A DNA stretch of 44,321 nt, from NCBI GenBank assembly GCA_010365215.1, contig JAAFGT010000027.1, positions 1 to 44,321 of the forward strand. Reading direction: 5' to 3'. The DNA is from Acidipila sp. (GTDB lineage Bacteria; Acidobacteriota; Terriglobia; Acidiferrales; UBA7541). A program made the position numbers and the translations under genes. The notes below the pieces were generated by a model. The model made no database searches. It was not told where the DNA came from and saw only the letters and a list, made by a program, of their open reading frames with translations. The stretch's first letter is position 1. The number at the start of each line of letters is the position of its first letter. This document shows, piece after piece, positions 1-9,946 of the stretch.

Positions 1-105
1 TGCTCTGCTTTGTATCTCTTCATCGGCATGTCCAGCTCTCCTTTAGAGTGATTCTCTCTCACTCCCGCTGGACACATTCAACCCGGTCACGTCACCACAG
101 CTTGG

Positions 106-1410
106 CTACGACACCCAGTCGAGGAATTTGTACCAGGCGCCCGCGAACGGAAGAAACCACGGCCGGCCGTCGTAGAGTCCCAGCGGCGCGCCGGGAAACG
201 GCAGTCCGTGGAATGGATTGGCTTCCGCCTGGCTGCGTCCGCCGATAATTTCAGCCATAATTTTTCCCAGATAGGTAGCCATCGCTACGCCATGCCCGGC
301 GTAGCCTAGCGCATAGTGGAACCCGTTGAGCTTGCCGGCGTGCGGCAGCATATCGAACGCGAAGTCCAGCGTACCGCCCCACGCGTACGCCACAGGAATA
401 TCACGCAGCTGCGGATAGACATCCAGCATGCCGCGGCGCAACAGTTCCGCGCTCTCGCGGATGGACTGCGGCGTTTCCGGAAGAAATCGCGCCCGCCCGC
501 CAAAAAGCATCCGCCGGTCAGGCGTAAGGCGGTAATAATAAAGATAATTCTTGGAGTCATAGATCATGCGGTCGCGCGGGCTCACCTCCGCCGCCAGCGC
601 CGCAGGCAGCGGCTCGGTGGCGATGATGTAGGAGCCGATGGGGATGAGCTTTTTTTGCAGCGCGCGCGTGGCGCTGGTGGTGTAGCCGCTGGTGGCCACA
701 AAAATATCGCGTGCCCACAGCGGGCCGCGCGCGGTAGTCAGGCGAAAGGAGGCTCCGCCCTGATTGGCGTCACGCTCGATCTTCTCGACCCGCGCCCCCT
801 CGTAGACCCTGGCCCCCGCCCTCTGCGCCGCTTGCGCCAGCCCGGCAACATATTGCGCGGGATTGAGTCCCGCGCTCGCATCGTCGACCAGCCCGCCATG
901 ATAAATCTCCGAACCAATCTCGGCGCGCAGCTCGCTTTTCGGAATGATGCGCAGGGTGTGGTTACACTCGCGCGCGATAAGTTCGGCGGAACGGCGGAAA
1001 TCGTCAAAATGCTTCGGCTTGCAGGCCACTTCGAGATGCCCGCAGCGCGAGAAGTCGCACGCGATCTGCTCCTCGCGGACAATCTGCTCCACGCAATCGA
1101 TCGACGCAAGCGATGCCGCGTACAGGCGGTGCGCCGCTTCGCCGCCGTAACGCGCGCTCAGCGTCCCCAGCGGCAACTTCAGCCCGGTGAGAACCATGCC
1201 TCCATTCCGCGAGCTTGCGCCCCAGCCGATAGACTCCGCTTCCAGCACGGCCACGCTCGCGCCGTTCTGCGCTAGCGTGCGCGCTGCCGAAAGCCCCGTG
1301 AAGCCTGCTCCAATTACGGCCACGTCCACGCTATCCGGCAGCGCTCCTGCGGTGTCGCCAGCCGGCATGGTCACCGTATCCTGCCAGAATACTTTTTCTT
1401 TGAATGCCAT
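106..1410 (-). CDS. DadA/PuuB-like FAD-dependent amine oxidoreductase
   Basis: This 434-residue protein belongs to the DAO family of FAD-dependent oxidases and dehydrogenases that oxidise amines or amino acids. The dinucleotide-binding motif GAGFTG lies at residues 34-39, followed by the acidic strand end VLEAE and the WGASSRNGGM segment typical of PuuB/YgaF-like members. A glycine-rich stretch near the C-terminus (LGYAGHGVAMAT) is the second FAD-contact region. The reading frame extends 21 codons upstream to a TTG, but the ATG at 1410 is preferred because homology-like sequence starts right after it. No good Shine-Dalgarno sequence precedes either start. It is transcribed away from the histidine kinase. 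The exact substrate cannot be read from the sequence. Confidence 0.85.
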   Translation of the reverse strand: MAFKEKVFWQDTVTMPAGDTAGALPDSVDVAVIGAGFTGLSAARTLAQNGASVAVLEAESIGWGASSRNGGMVLTGLKLPLGTLSARYGGEAAHRLYAASLASIDCVEQIVREEQIACDFSRCGHLEVACKPKHFDDFRRSAELIARECNHTLRIIPKSELRAEIGSEIYHGGLVDDASAGLNPAQYVAGLAQAAQRAGARVYEGARVEKIERDANQGGASFRLTTARGPLWARDIFVATSGYTTSATRALQKKLIPIGSYIIATEPLPAALAAEVSPRDRMIYDSKNYLYYYRLTPDRRMLFGGRARFLPETPQSIRESAELLRRGMLDVYPQLRDIPVAYAWGGTLDFAFDMLPHAGKLNGFHYALGYAGHGVAMATYLGKIMAEIIGGRSQAEANPFHGLPFPGAPLGLYDGRPWFLPFAGAWYKFLDWVS

Positions 1411-1635
1411 GGTCGTATGGAAAAGGATTTGCTGCTCGTGCAAATGGCGATTCCTGCCAAGGGACGAGAACAAAATCTAACACAGAGGCGGGTTCCCTGA
1501 ACACGCAGGAAGCAACACTAACAACCCGCGGCCGTCGGGCTTATCTTTGTAGCGCACCCGCAGCGCACCCGGAGAGCAAATGGAGCGCAAACTCGCGAGA
1601 GGATTTGGCGCTAGAATGACCTTAGCTCGGCCCAG

Positions 1636-2838
1636 ATGGCAACTTTCACCGGCATGAGGCAGCAATTGATAGCCAGCCACTCCAATGCGAAGACCGCGAT
1701 CTTTGTCCCCAGCCGGCCTGCCCGGAATCTCAGCGGCGAGCCGCGAGTGCTGAACGGCAAGATTGCCAGAGCTTCGCTTTTCTGGATCCTGCAATGTGCC
1801 GGGTGGGCGACGTTCGGCGCGGTAATGTTCGCATGGGGACTTCAATACTGGGATTTTCAGGATGCCCTCGCGAATAAAGCCATACTGATTCTGGTGGGCT
1901 TCGCGTTCACTCTCCTCGGACGTCATCTCTATCGCCTCGCCCGCCTTCACGCCATCCCTCACGCCGCATCGATCTTCCTCATCGTGGCGTTTTCTTTTGC
2001 CGGCGCAACGCTATGGATCGAGGCTGAAAACGTGCTCTTTCACATGTACTACTCCCGTCAAATTACGTTCCAGCCCACCGCCATCCCGATGGGAACGCTG
2101 CTTTACTACGGTTTCGTCCTGCTGGTGTGGTCGTTGCTCTATTTCGGGGTCAATGGCTGGTTCGAGTTGGAAAACCAGCGTGGCCGGGCGGCGCGCGCGG
2201 AGAGTCTGGCGCATACCGCGCGGCTCCAGGCGCTGCAGTCGCAACTCGAGCCGCATTTCCTGTTTAACACGCTCAACGCCATCTCCACTCTTGTGACCGA
2301 AGGGAATAATTCTGCCGCAACGCGCATGATCTCCTGTCTTAGCGATTTTCTTCGCCAGACGCTGGATTCGGCTGCGCGGCCCGAAATATCAATTGCTGAA
2401 GAGCTGGAGTTCGTGAAGCGCTACCTGGAAATTCAGCAAGTGCGGTTTGGCGAACGCCTGAAGGTCACCATCAACGCCAGTTCTGAAGCGATGGCTGGCC
2501 TCGTGCCCACGCTTCTGCTTCAGCCGCTGGTTGAGAATGCCGTCAAGCATGGCGTCTTGCCCCGCGAACTTGGCGGCTCGGTAACCCTCAACATCTCAAA
2601 ACAGGATGACCTTCTTCACATTTCTATCACCGATGATGGACCGGGAATTGCTGTGGCCGCGGCGCCGGTGCGCGGCGTGGGTCTCTCGATTACGGCCACG
2701 CGCCTGGCCGAGCTGTACGGTGAAAAGTCGCGCTTCTCGTTGGGGGTTCCGGGCAACGGCGGAGTCGTAGCCACAATTGAAATTCCCTTCCGTACCGCTC
2801 AAATTCCCCGGGTTTCCGCGCCCGAGGAAAACGAATGA
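1636..2838 (+). CDS. LytS/YehU-type membrane sensor histidine kinase
   Basis: This 400-residue sensor kinase has four or more hydrophobic segments between about residues 45 and 172, then a short coiled linker, then a His_kinase domain (PF06580 type). The phospho-acceptor is probably H207 in LEPHFLFNTLNAIS. The ATP-binding part shows the N-box LLQPLVENAVKHGV and the G-box DDGPGIA. It overlaps the next gene by 4 bases (ATGA), so the two are very likely translationally coupled as a two-component system. The start is uncertain: no strong ribosome-binding site precedes 1636, and an internal ATG lies at 1654. The signal sensed is unknown; family members respond to pyruvate, peptides or envelope state. 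Confidence 0.9.
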   Translation: MATFTGMRQQLIASHSNAKTAIFVPSRPARNLSGEPRVLNGKIARASLFWILQCAGWATFGAVMFAWGLQYWDFQDALANKAILILVGFAFTLLGRHLYRLARLHAIPHAASIFLIVAFSFAGATLWIEAENVLFHMYYSRQITFQPTAIPMGTLLYYGFVLLVWSLLYFGVNGWFELENQRGRAARAESLAHTARLQALQSQLEPHFLFNTLNAISTLVTEGNNSAATRMISCLSDFLRQTLDSAARPEISIAEELEFVKRYLEIQQVRFGERLKVTINASSEAMAGLVPTLLLQPLVENAVKHGVLPRELGGSVTLNISKQDDLLHISITDDGPGIAVAAAPVRGVGLSITATRLAELYGEKSRFSLGVPGNGGVVATIEIPFRTAQIPRVSAPEENE

Positions 2839-3617
2839 CGATCCGCGTTTTAATCGCTGACGATGAAGAGCTGGCGCGGCGGGGGATTCGCACGCGACTC
2901 GCGAAATCGAGCGATATGGAAATTGTCGCCGAGTGCCGTAATGGACGCGAGGTCATGGAAGCCGTGCGCCGCGCCTCGCCCGATCTTGTTTTTCTGGATG
3001 TGCAGATGCCCGGCAAAACGGGCTTCGACGTAATCGCGTCCATCGGCGCGGAGGTCTTCCCGCACGTTATTTTTGTCACCGCGTACGACCGCTACGCCAT
3101 TCGCGCTTTCGAGGTGAACGCCGTCGATTACCTCTTGAAGCCGATTGACGACGAGCGCTTCGAGATGGCCCTCCAGCGCGCTCGCGATCTGCTCATGCGC
3201 GAGCGCGACGGCAACTTTGCGCGGCGGCTCACCGCGGTATTGCGCGATGTCAGCTCCGGGCTCCGCGAAGAGCCGGCGTTCGCGCCCGATCGAATTGTAA
3301 TTCGTTCCGGCGGGCGCGTGGTATTCGTGAAGACGTCGGAAATCGACTGGATCGAAGCCGCGGGCGACTACGTAACCCTGCACGCCGGCAAAAAAACCTG
3401 GCTGTGGAGAGAAACTTTGTCCACCCTTGAAAAAAGACTTGCTCCGCGCGGCTTCACGCGCATTCACCGGTCCGCCTTGGTGCAAATTGACCGCGTCACC
3501 GAATTGAAGTCGCTTGATAGTGGAGAGTATCTCGTCCTGCTCCGCGATGGCACCGAGCTCAAACTCACGCGCAGTTATCGTCAGGGGTTGGAGCGATTGC
3601 TCGAGGGTCGCCCGTAA
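2835..3617 (+). CDS. LytTR-family response regulator
   Basis: This 260-residue regulator has an N-terminal receiver domain with the acidic pair D9/D10, the phospho-accepting Asp at D55 (FLDVQMPG) and the conserved Lys in YLLKPID near residue 103. A LytTR DNA-binding domain covers about residues 150-257, with signature stretches such as EAAGDYVTLH and FTRIHRSALVQIDRV. It is the cognate partner of the overlapping kinase. Its target genes are not evident. The aldo/keto reductase and permease genes downstream on the same strand are possible targets, but this is inference only. Confidence 0.92.
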   Translation: MTIRVLIADDEELARRGIRTRLAKSSDMEIVAECRNGREVMEAVRRASPDLVFLDVQMPGKTGFDVIASIGAEVFPHVIFVTAYDRYAIRAFEVNAVDYLLKPIDDERFEMALQRARDLLMRERDGNFARRLTAVLRDVSSGLREEPAFAPDRIVIRSGGRVVFVKTSEIDWIEAAGDYVTLHAGKKTWLWRETLSTLEKRLAPRGFTRIHRSALVQIDRVTELKSLDSGEYLVLLRDGTELKLTRSYRQGLERLLEGRP

Positions 3618-3778
3618 GCGTCCCACGCTCTTCCCCGGTAAGCGCATTTCGTCGCAACACGGCGTGGCCTCGTCGCGGCGTGGGGCCAGTTCGGCGCAAA
3701 TCGCTTGAATCACCCACCGGCTTCATCAATGCTTCCTCGCAGACTGGTTTTTCCTTTTCGCGTAGGCGGAGATCATTT

Positions 3779-4720
3779 ATGCAGACACAAAAGCAATCAC
3801 GGCGTGCGGTCTTGAAGTCGCTTGGAGGGCTCTGCCTGGCGGCCGCCGGTGCGCGCACAAATGCATTCGCTAACTTGCTGGCAGCGCCCGTTGACATCCT
3901 GACTCGCAGAATCCCGCGGACAGGCGAAGCCCTCCCAGCGATCGGGCTCGGAAGTTGGAAGACTTTTGAGGTTGGCAGTAGCCCGTCAGAACGCGAAACC
4001 GTCGCTGCGGTGATGCAGGCGTTTACTGGCAACGGTGGACGGCTTCTCGATACCGCGCCTATGTACAGCTCCGCCGAAGAAGTCATTGGTGACATTGCTG
4101 CGCAGCGCGGATTACTGCCCAGGTTATTTCTGGCGACTAAGGTCCTTAGCACGGGCCGCGCAGAAGGGATTCGCCAGATGGAAAACTCGCTGCGCAATCT
4201 CCGCACCACCCGCATCGACTTGCTGCAAGTGCACAACCTGGTGGACACAAAAACTCAATTGGCCACTCTGCGCGAGTGGCAGCAGGCCGGGCGCGTGCGT
4301 TACGTCGGCATCACCCACTACACGGATGAATCCCAGCGCGAGCTCGAAACTGTAATGCGGACTTTCCGGCCCGATTTTATTCAAGCCAACTATTCGATTA
4401 CCGACCGCGAAGCAGAACGACGTCTGCTCCCTGCTGCCGCCGAGCTCGGGATCGCCGTAATGGTCAATCGGCCGTTCGAAGGTGGAAGCCTTTTTGATCG
4501 TGTGCGCGGTAAAGCCCTCCCGGACTGGGCGAAGGAGATGGAATGTTCCTGCTGGGCGCAGGTATTTTTGAAGTTCATTTTGGCCCATCCGGCCGTGACC
4601 TGCGTGATTCCCGCCACCAGAAATCCCCAGCATGCACTCGAGAATATGGGCGCCAACCGCGGCCATCTTCCCGATGAAAAGATGCGCGAGAAAATGGCCG
4701 TTGTTTTGAATTCTTTTTAG
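3779..4720 (+). CDS. Tat-exported aldo/keto reductase
   Basis: This 313-residue protein has an N-terminal twin-arginine signal (SRRAVLKSLGG, residues 7-17, then an Ala-rich stretch), so it is probably exported folded with its cofactor. The aldo/keto reductase tetrad is complete: D91 and Y96 in DTAPMYSS, K121 in FLATK and H152 in LLQVHNL. It should reduce carbonyls with NAD(P)H, but the substrate is unknown. The frame continues 33 codons upstream, but the ATG at 3779 is chosen because a GGAG lies about 8 bases before it and the Tat motif follows directly. The permease gene starts 37 bases downstream, which suggests co-transcription. Confidence 0.88.
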   Translation: MQTQKQSRRAVLKSLGGLCLAAAGARTNAFANLLAAPVDILTRRIPRTGEALPAIGLGSWKTFEVGSSPSERETVAAVMQAFTGNGGRLLDTAPMYSSAEEVIGDIAAQRGLLPRLFLATKVLSTGRAEGIRQMENSLRNLRTTRIDLLQVHNLVDTKTQLATLREWQQAGRVRYVGITHYTDESQRELETVMRTFRPDFIQANYSITDREAERRLLPAAAELGIAVMVNRPFEGGSLFDRVRGKALPDWAKEMECSCWAQVFLKFILAHPAVTCVIPATRNPQHALENMGANRGHLPDEKMREKMAVVLNSF

Positions 4721-4757
4721 CGGTGCCCTGAGAAGAGCAGTTCTCCACGGAGCGACC

Positions 4758-7247
4758 ATGGAAAGTCTTCTGCAAGATCTGGCTTACGCCTTCCGTCTGT
4801 TGAGGAAAGCTCCGGGATTTACGGTGGTCGTTGTTGTCACGCTCGCGCTGGGCATCGGTGCGAACACCGCCATCTTCAGCATCGCCCAGACTGTTTTCCT
4901 GCGCTCGGTGCAATTCCCCGAGCCCAGCCGCCTGATGTTCATCTCGCGCGCGTATCCGGGATTTCCCCAGGGTGGTGGCAATTTCACCTATCCGGCCTAT
5001 CGCGACATCCAGCAGATGAATCGTTCGTTCGATAACTTTGCCGCTTACCAATCCTATGGCGCCTTGGCGCTTACCGACGGCATCGAGTCCGTTCGTGTCA
5101 CGGCGAATTACGTCACACCCTCCTATTTGCAACTCCTCGGCGCGAAGACCAAACTCGGGCGCATTTTTCTAGCGAAAGAGGACCACTTCGGCGGAGCTGA
5201 GGCAGTGATCGTCCTGAGCCACGCATTCTGGCAACGGCAGTTCGGTGGTGCCCAGGATATCGTGGGCCGGTCCGTCCACTTGAATCAGCGTGCATTGACA
5301 GTGGTCGGCGTACTGGACGAATCCTTCCACGATTCTCCAGCCCAGTTGGATTTTGGTTCACAGCCCACAGATGCATGGATTCCCCTGGGACTTTCGCACG
5401 AACTCACCGGCCTCAGCAGCACCACGGATCGTGCCAGCGCCATTTTGTGGGGCGTAGCTCACCTCAAATCCGGCGTTACCATCAGTCAGGCCCGCCAGGA
5501 CATTGCCGCCATCGCTCCCCGGCTGGCGCAAATGTACCCCGACACTGACCGTGGTTTCGGCATGGTGGCGAGACCCTTGCAAGACGTTCTGGTTGGAGAG
5601 TTTTATGCTCCGGTGTGGCTGCTGCTGGCGGGCTCCGGGTGCATTCTGTTGATCGGCTGCGCGAACGTAGCCAATCTACTGCTCTCGCGATTGATAAAGC
5701 GGCAAAAAGAGTTCGCGGTGCGCTTCGCTCTTGGTGCCTCGCCAGGGCGCTTAGTGCGGCAGATGCTGGTTGAAAATTTCCTGCTGACCATCGCGGCGGC
5801 AGCGCTCGGGCTGCTGATTGCCGTATGGGGCGTGCATGGGCTGGGCGCCTGGGCCGCGTCGAATCTTCCCGACTTCGTACACTTCCGGGTGGACGGCTGG
5901 ATATTGGCCGGGTCGATTGTTCTTTCTATCTGTACGGGATTGCTATTCAGTCTGGCTCCCGCCGTCCTGAGCTCGCGCGTGGATTTACGTGAAGCATTGA
6001 ACCAGGGCGGACGGCAAGGAGGCGACCTGGGCCGCCGGAGGGGAGCCCCAATTTTGGTCATTGCGGAAGTAGGACTTGCACTCGTTCTCTTGGTCGGGGC
6101 CGGACTGCTGCTCAAAAGCTTTCATCGCTTCACTTCGATTGAGCTTGGCTTCCACACCCACGATCTGCTGACTCTCCGCATGGACCTGCGCTCGGAGCGC
6201 TACACCCAGCCGCAAGCGCGCATACTTTTTGCCCGAAATCTGGTTCACAATCTTGAATCTTTGCCCGGTGTGGAATCCGTCACGCTCTGGGGACCCAGTA
6301 TGCTGGGGCAAGCCACCTGGGTTATCAATTCCCTGACCGAGGACGCGGACGCTGAGGATCCACGCAACATCGGAATGGCCAACCGCCACAGTGTGAATCC
6401 GCGTGCCCTGGCCAACCTTGGAATTCCTCTTCTGCGCGGCCGTGACTTCACCTGGCACGACGACGCGGACACTCCCCGCGTGGCCATCGTAAGTGAAGGC
6501 TTCGTTAAAACTTTCTGGCCAGGGCAGCATGCACTCGGAAAGCGCTTCCGCTCGAGCACCAACATGGACTGGATTACGGTGATTGGAGTAGCGGCGGATG
6601 CGCGGCACAGCCAGCGCTTCGTTTTGTCTGACGCTGCCAACGGAATTCCGCCGGCAGCGCTTGGACAGCAACTCGACGTCTATCTTCCTTACCCGCAACG
6701 AGCCAATCAGGCGCTGGTTGTTGCTCTGCGAACGAAAGGGGATACCGTGGCCATGACCCAGGCATTGCGCAAAGCGGTGCTCGCCATGGATCCGGGTTTG
6801 CCCACCTACGATATCGCCCTGCTGGATGACCGCCTGGCAGGACAGGAAAACGCCAGCCGCTCTCTCACCGTCCTGACGACTATTTATGCGCTGCTCGCCC
6901 TGTTCCTGGCGGCATTCGGGCTTTTCGGAGTGCTGGCGCACGCGGTCAGCCGCCGTACACACGAGATTGGAATTCGCATGGCGCTTGGCGCGCACCCACG
7001 AACTATTTTGGCCATGGTGTTGCGCGAAGGCATGCGTCTGACTCTGGCAGGAATCACCGTGGGAATGGCCGGGGCCTTTTTTCTGACACGCGTCATCTCC
7101 AGTCTGCTGTTTGGCGTTTCCTCGGGCGATCCCATGGTTTACCTGGCGATCGCCTTGCTTCTGCTGGCCGTTGCGGCTGCGGCCTGTTGGATTCCCGCGC
7201 GGCGCGCCACGCGCGTCGATCCCATGGTCGCCTTGCGCTGTGAATGA
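4758..7247 (+). CDS. ADOP-type MacB/FtsX-like ABC transporter permease
   Basis: This 829-residue membrane protein contains two MacB-PCD/FtsX units. The first transmembrane helix is at about residues 20-45 (APGFTVVVVVTLALGIGANT). It is followed by a large extracytoplasmic domain, three helices near residues 280-400, a second helix and periplasmic domain from about 430, and a final three-helix block near 700-815. This double-length layout matches the acidobacterial ADOP permeases, which are highly paralogous. The start has GGAG five bases upstream. No ATPase gene lies next to it, as is common for this family. The substrate is unknown; MacB-like permeases act as mechanotransmission exporters rather than classic pores. 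Confidence 0.9.
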   Translation: MESLLQDLAYAFRLLRKAPGFTVVVVVTLALGIGANTAIFSIAQTVFLRSVQFPEPSRLMFISRAYPGFPQGGGNFTYPAYRDIQQMNRSFDNFAAYQSYGALALTDGIESVRVTANYVTPSYLQLLGAKTKLGRIFLAKEDHFGGAEAVIVLSHAFWQRQFGGAQDIVGRSVHLNQRALTVVGVLDESFHDSPAQLDFGSQPTDAWIPLGLSHELTGLSSTTDRASAILWGVAHLKSGVTISQARQDIAAIAPRLAQMYPDTDRGFGMVARPLQDVLVGEFYAPVWLLLAGSGCILLIGCANVANLLLSRLIKRQKEFAVRFALGASPGRLVRQMLVENFLLTIAAAALGLLIAVWGVHGLGAWAASNLPDFVHFRVDGWILAGSIVLSICTGLLFSLAPAVLSSRVDLREALNQGGRQGGDLGRRRGAPILVIAEVGLALVLLVGAGLLLKSFHRFTSIELGFHTHDLLTLRMDLRSERYTQPQARILFARNLVHNLESLPGVESVTLWGPSMLGQATWVINSLTEDADAEDPRNIGMANRHSVNPRALANLGIPLLRGRDFTWHDDADTPRVAIVSEGFVKTFWPGQHALGKRFRSSTNMDWITVIGVAADARHSQRFVLSDAANGIPPAALGQQLDVYLPYPQRANQALVVALRTKGDTVAMTQALRKAVLAMDPGLPTYDIALLDDRLAGQENASRSLTVLTTIYALLALFLAAFGLFGVLAHAVSRRTHEIGIRMALGAHPRTILAMVLREGMRLTLAGITVGMAGAFFLTRVISSLLFGVSSGDPMVYLAIALLLLAVAAAACWIPARRATRVDPMVALRCE

Positions 7248-7413
7248 GCTCCAGTAGGTTCCTCACGTCCCCTTCAGGCTCGTAGTTATTAGCCATCGGT
7301 GCCATTCGCAGCCGCCCCGCGATCCGCGACGATGGTGTATAGTTTTTCCTCTCATGATTCCACCCGGAGAAGTTGCCTATTTCCGGGCGCTGCTGGAAAG
7401 TACAGGAGTCGTA

Positions 7414-8493
7414 ATGTCCGGAAAGATTCGCGTCGGGATTCTCGGCGCGACTGGCACCGTTGGCCAGCGCTTCGTGCAGATGCTCGAGCACCATCCCCAA
7501 TTCCAGGTGACCGCGCTGGCCGCCTCCGATCGTTCGGAGGGCAAGACCTACGCGCAAGCATGCCAGTGGCGGCTCGCCGGCGATCTGCCGGAGTTCGCGA
7601 AATCTCTGCGCGTCCAGGCGCCGAAACCTCCCCTGCCCTGTGACCTGATTTTTTCAAGTCTGCCCTCTGCCGGAGCGCAGGCCGTGGAAGAAGAATTCGC
7701 GCGCGCCGGTTATCCGGTAATCAGCAATTCTTCCGCGTGCCGCATGCTCGATGACGTGCCGCTGCTGATCCCCGAAGTGAACCACGAGCACTTGCGCTTG
7801 CTGGAGGTGCAGCGAACCAGTCGCAGCTTCGCCCCCGGTGGATTCATCGTCACCAATCCCAACTGCTCCACGATCCTTTTGGCGCTGGCCTTGGCACCTT
7901 TGCACGCGCGTTTCGGTGTCAGCGCCGTGGTGGTGACCACCCTGCAGGCCCTGTCGGGCGCCGGCTACCCCGGAGTGGCCTCGCTCGACGCCACCGACAA
8001 CGTAATTCCCTTCATCGCGGGCGAAGAAGAGAAAATCGAATCCGAGACGCTCAAGATTTTAGGCCGCTCCAAGGGAGATGCCATCGAAGCGGCGCGCTTT
8101 TCCATCAGCGCGCAATGCCATCGCGTGAATGTTTCTGACGGGCATCTCGCCGCGGTTCGCGTGAAACTCGCGCGTTCGGCTGGCCTCGACGAAGTGCGCG
8201 ATGCGCTCGCATCGTTCACTTCCTTGCCGCAGGAGCTGCGCTTGCATACCGCTCCCGAGCGGCCGTTGCTGGTGCGAGAGGAACCGGACCGGCCGCAACC
8301 GCGGCTGGATCGCGATGCCGGCCATGGAATGAGTGTCACCATCGGCAGGCTCATGCCCGACCGCGTTTTCGATTTCCGCTTCGTTGCGCTCAGCCACAAC
8401 ACCATTCGCGGCGCAGCCGGCGCGGCCATTTTAAATGCGGAGCTTCTCGCCGCCACCGGCCACTTCGCTTCCCTCCGCGCGCGGACCGCATGA
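7414..8493 (+). CDS. asd: Aspartate-semialdehyde dehydrogenase
   Basis: This 359-residue enzyme reduces aspartyl phosphate to aspartate semialdehyde with NADPH, the branch point toward Lys, Met and Thr. The N-terminal [10 protein letters not shown] (residues 11-20) binds NADP. The catalytic Cys is C151 in NPNCST, and R237 and H244 ([10 protein letters not shown]) are the substrate-binding and base residues. The sequence is of the fungal/archaeal ASD type rather than the E. coli type. The ATG at 7414 is chosen over an upstream in-frame ATG (7354) because AGGAG precedes it with good spacing. Aspartate kinase begins one base after the stop codon, so the two are probably translationally coupled. 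Confidence 0.93.
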   Translation: MSGKIRVGILGATGTVGQRFVQMLEHHPQFQVTALAASDRSEGKTYAQACQWRLAGDLPEFAKSLRVQAPKPPLPCDLIFSSLPSAGAQAVEEEFARAGYPVISNSSACRMLDDVPLLIPEVNHEHLRLLEVQRTSRSFAPGGFIVTNPNCSTILLALALAPLHARFGVSAVVVTTLQALSGAGYPGVASLDATDNVIPFIAGEEEKIESETLKILGRSKGDAIEAARFSISAQCHRVNVSDGHLAAVRVKLARSAGLDEVRDALASFTSLPQELRLHTAPERPLLVREEPDRPQPRLDRDAGHGMSVTIGRLMPDRVFDFRFVALSHNTIRGAAGAAILNAELLAATGHFASLRARTA

Positions 8494-8494
8494 C

Positions 8495-9916
8495 ATGAGC
8501 AAACCGCTATGCGTGATGAAATTCGGGGGCACTTCCGTCGGCGATGCCTCCTGCGTCGCGCGTGCCGCGCAGATCGCTGCCCGTCAAGCCGCTCATAGCT
8601 CGGTGATCGTAGTCGTCTCCGCAATGAGCGGCGTCACCAACCGGCTCATCGCCGCAGCCACACGGGCTGGCACCGGCGATCGCCAGGAGGCGGCGGCAGC
8701 CCTGCAAGATTTGAAGCAACAGCATGACGCGGCCCTCGCCATGCTGATTTCTCACCAGGATGAACGCGACAAAATTGCGTTACTCATGCAAGAGATTCTC
8801 GATGAAGGCCGGCGCCTCTGCGAAGGCACCGCCCTGCTGTGCCAGCTCACACCGCGCACGCTGGATTCCATCTCCAGCCTGGGCGAGCGCCTCTGCGCTC
8901 CGCTGGTCGCCGGCGCACTAGCCGAGATCGGAGTGCGCAGCGAGGCCGTCGACGCCACCGAATTAATTGTCACCGATGGCTACCACGGCAGCGCCGAGCC
9001 GCTGATGGAGGCGACGCGGCGGCGCTCGGAAGCGCGGCTGCGACCTCTGTTAGACGATGGCCTCATCCCGGTCGTCACCGGCTTTGTGGGCGCGACTTCC
9101 GAAGGCGTGCTCACCACGCTGGGCCGCGGCGGCTCGGATTATTCAGCCACGATTCTCGGCGCAGCGCTCGGCGCCGACGAGATCATCATCTGGACCGACG
9201 TCGATGGCGTGCTCACCGCGGATCCGCGGCTCGTCGCCGGCGCCCGAACCATCCCGGATATTTCCTACCGCGAAGCGGCGGAGCTGGCCTACTTCGGAGC
9301 CAAAGTCCTGCACCCCAAAACGCTTCGCGCGGTGATGGAGGCGGGAATCCCCGTTTGGATCCGCAACAGCTTCGCTCCCGAACTTCCCGGCACGAAAATC
9401 ACGCCGCGCGGCCGCACCAATGGCGGCGGCGTCAAGGCGCTGACGGCCATCAGCGAGGTGGCGTTAATCAGCGTGGGCGGGCCCGGAATTGTCGGCGTCC
9501 CCGACGTCGTCGGCCGCACATTTTCAACCACGGCCGCTGCGCGCGCCAACGTGCTCCTGATTTCCCAGTCTTCCTCGCAGAACGACATCTGCTTCATCGT
9601 CGCCTCCGCCGATGCCGCGCGCACGGTGGACGCGCTGCGCCAGGAATTTTCGAAAGATCTTTCGCATCAGCAGGTAGAACACATCACGCTCGATCCGGAT
9701 ATTGCCGTAGTGGCGGTGGTGGGTGAGAACATGCGCGGCACTCCCGGCGTAGCTGGGCGCACCTTCAGCGCGCTGGGACGCGACCACGTAAATATTATTG
9801 CCATCGCCCAGGGCTCCTCGGAAACCAATATCTCTTTTGTAGTCGAGCGCAAAGCGATGAAGGCGGCCCTCGAAGCAACGCATCGCGAGTTTGCGCTGGA
9901 GAAGCCGGGCTCGTAA
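8495..9916 (+). CDS. lysC: Aspartate kinase
   Basis: This 473-residue protein phosphorylates aspartate, the first step of the aspartate-family pathway. The kinase domain starts with MKFGGTSVGD (residues 8-17) and includes the GRGGSDYSAT motif. Two ACT domains follow, visible as paired GPGIVGVPDVVGRTF and MRGTPGVAGRTFSAL segments, which normally give feedback control by lysine or threonine. The organisation resembles the kinase half of ThrA, but the homoserine dehydrogenase domain is missing. The start at 8495 is one base after the asd stop. The upstream in-frame ATG at 8435 would lie inside asd and is less likely. Confidence 0.93.
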   Translation: MSKPLCVMKFGGTSVGDASCVARAAQIAARQAAHSSVIVVVSAMSGVTNRLIAAATRAGTGDRQEAAAALQDLKQQHDAALAMLISHQDERDKIALLMQEILDEGRRLCEGTALLCQLTPRTLDSISSLGERLCAPLVAGALAEIGVRSEAVDATELIVTDGYHGSAEPLMEATRRRSEARLRPLLDDGLIPVVTGFVGATSEGVLTTLGRGGSDYSATILGAALGADEIIIWTDVDGVLTADPRLVAGARTIPDISYREAAELAYFGAKVLHPKTLRAVMEAGIPVWIRNSFAPELPGTKITPRGRTNGGGVKALTAISEVALISVGGPGIVGVPDVVGRTFSTTAAARANVLLISQSSSQNDICFIVASADAARTVDALRQEFSKDLSHQQVEHITLDPDIAVVAVVGENMRGTPGVAGRTFSALGRDHVNIIAIAQGSSETNISFVVERKAMKAALEATHREFALEKPGS

Positions 9917-9946
9917 CCCGGGAAAAGCGAACGCAGCAGGTTTTAC

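Noticed and set aside
316-1275. A 319-codon plus-strand frame opposite the flavin oxidoreductase
   Set aside because: It is Arg/Ala-rich with no motifs, and the minus-strand frame carries clear FAD motifs.
7260-7350. Short minus-strand frame reading MANNYEPEGDVRNLLELIHS
   Set aside because: It lies at the end of the permease region, runs on into low-complexity Arg/Pro sequence opposite asd, and has no supporting signals.
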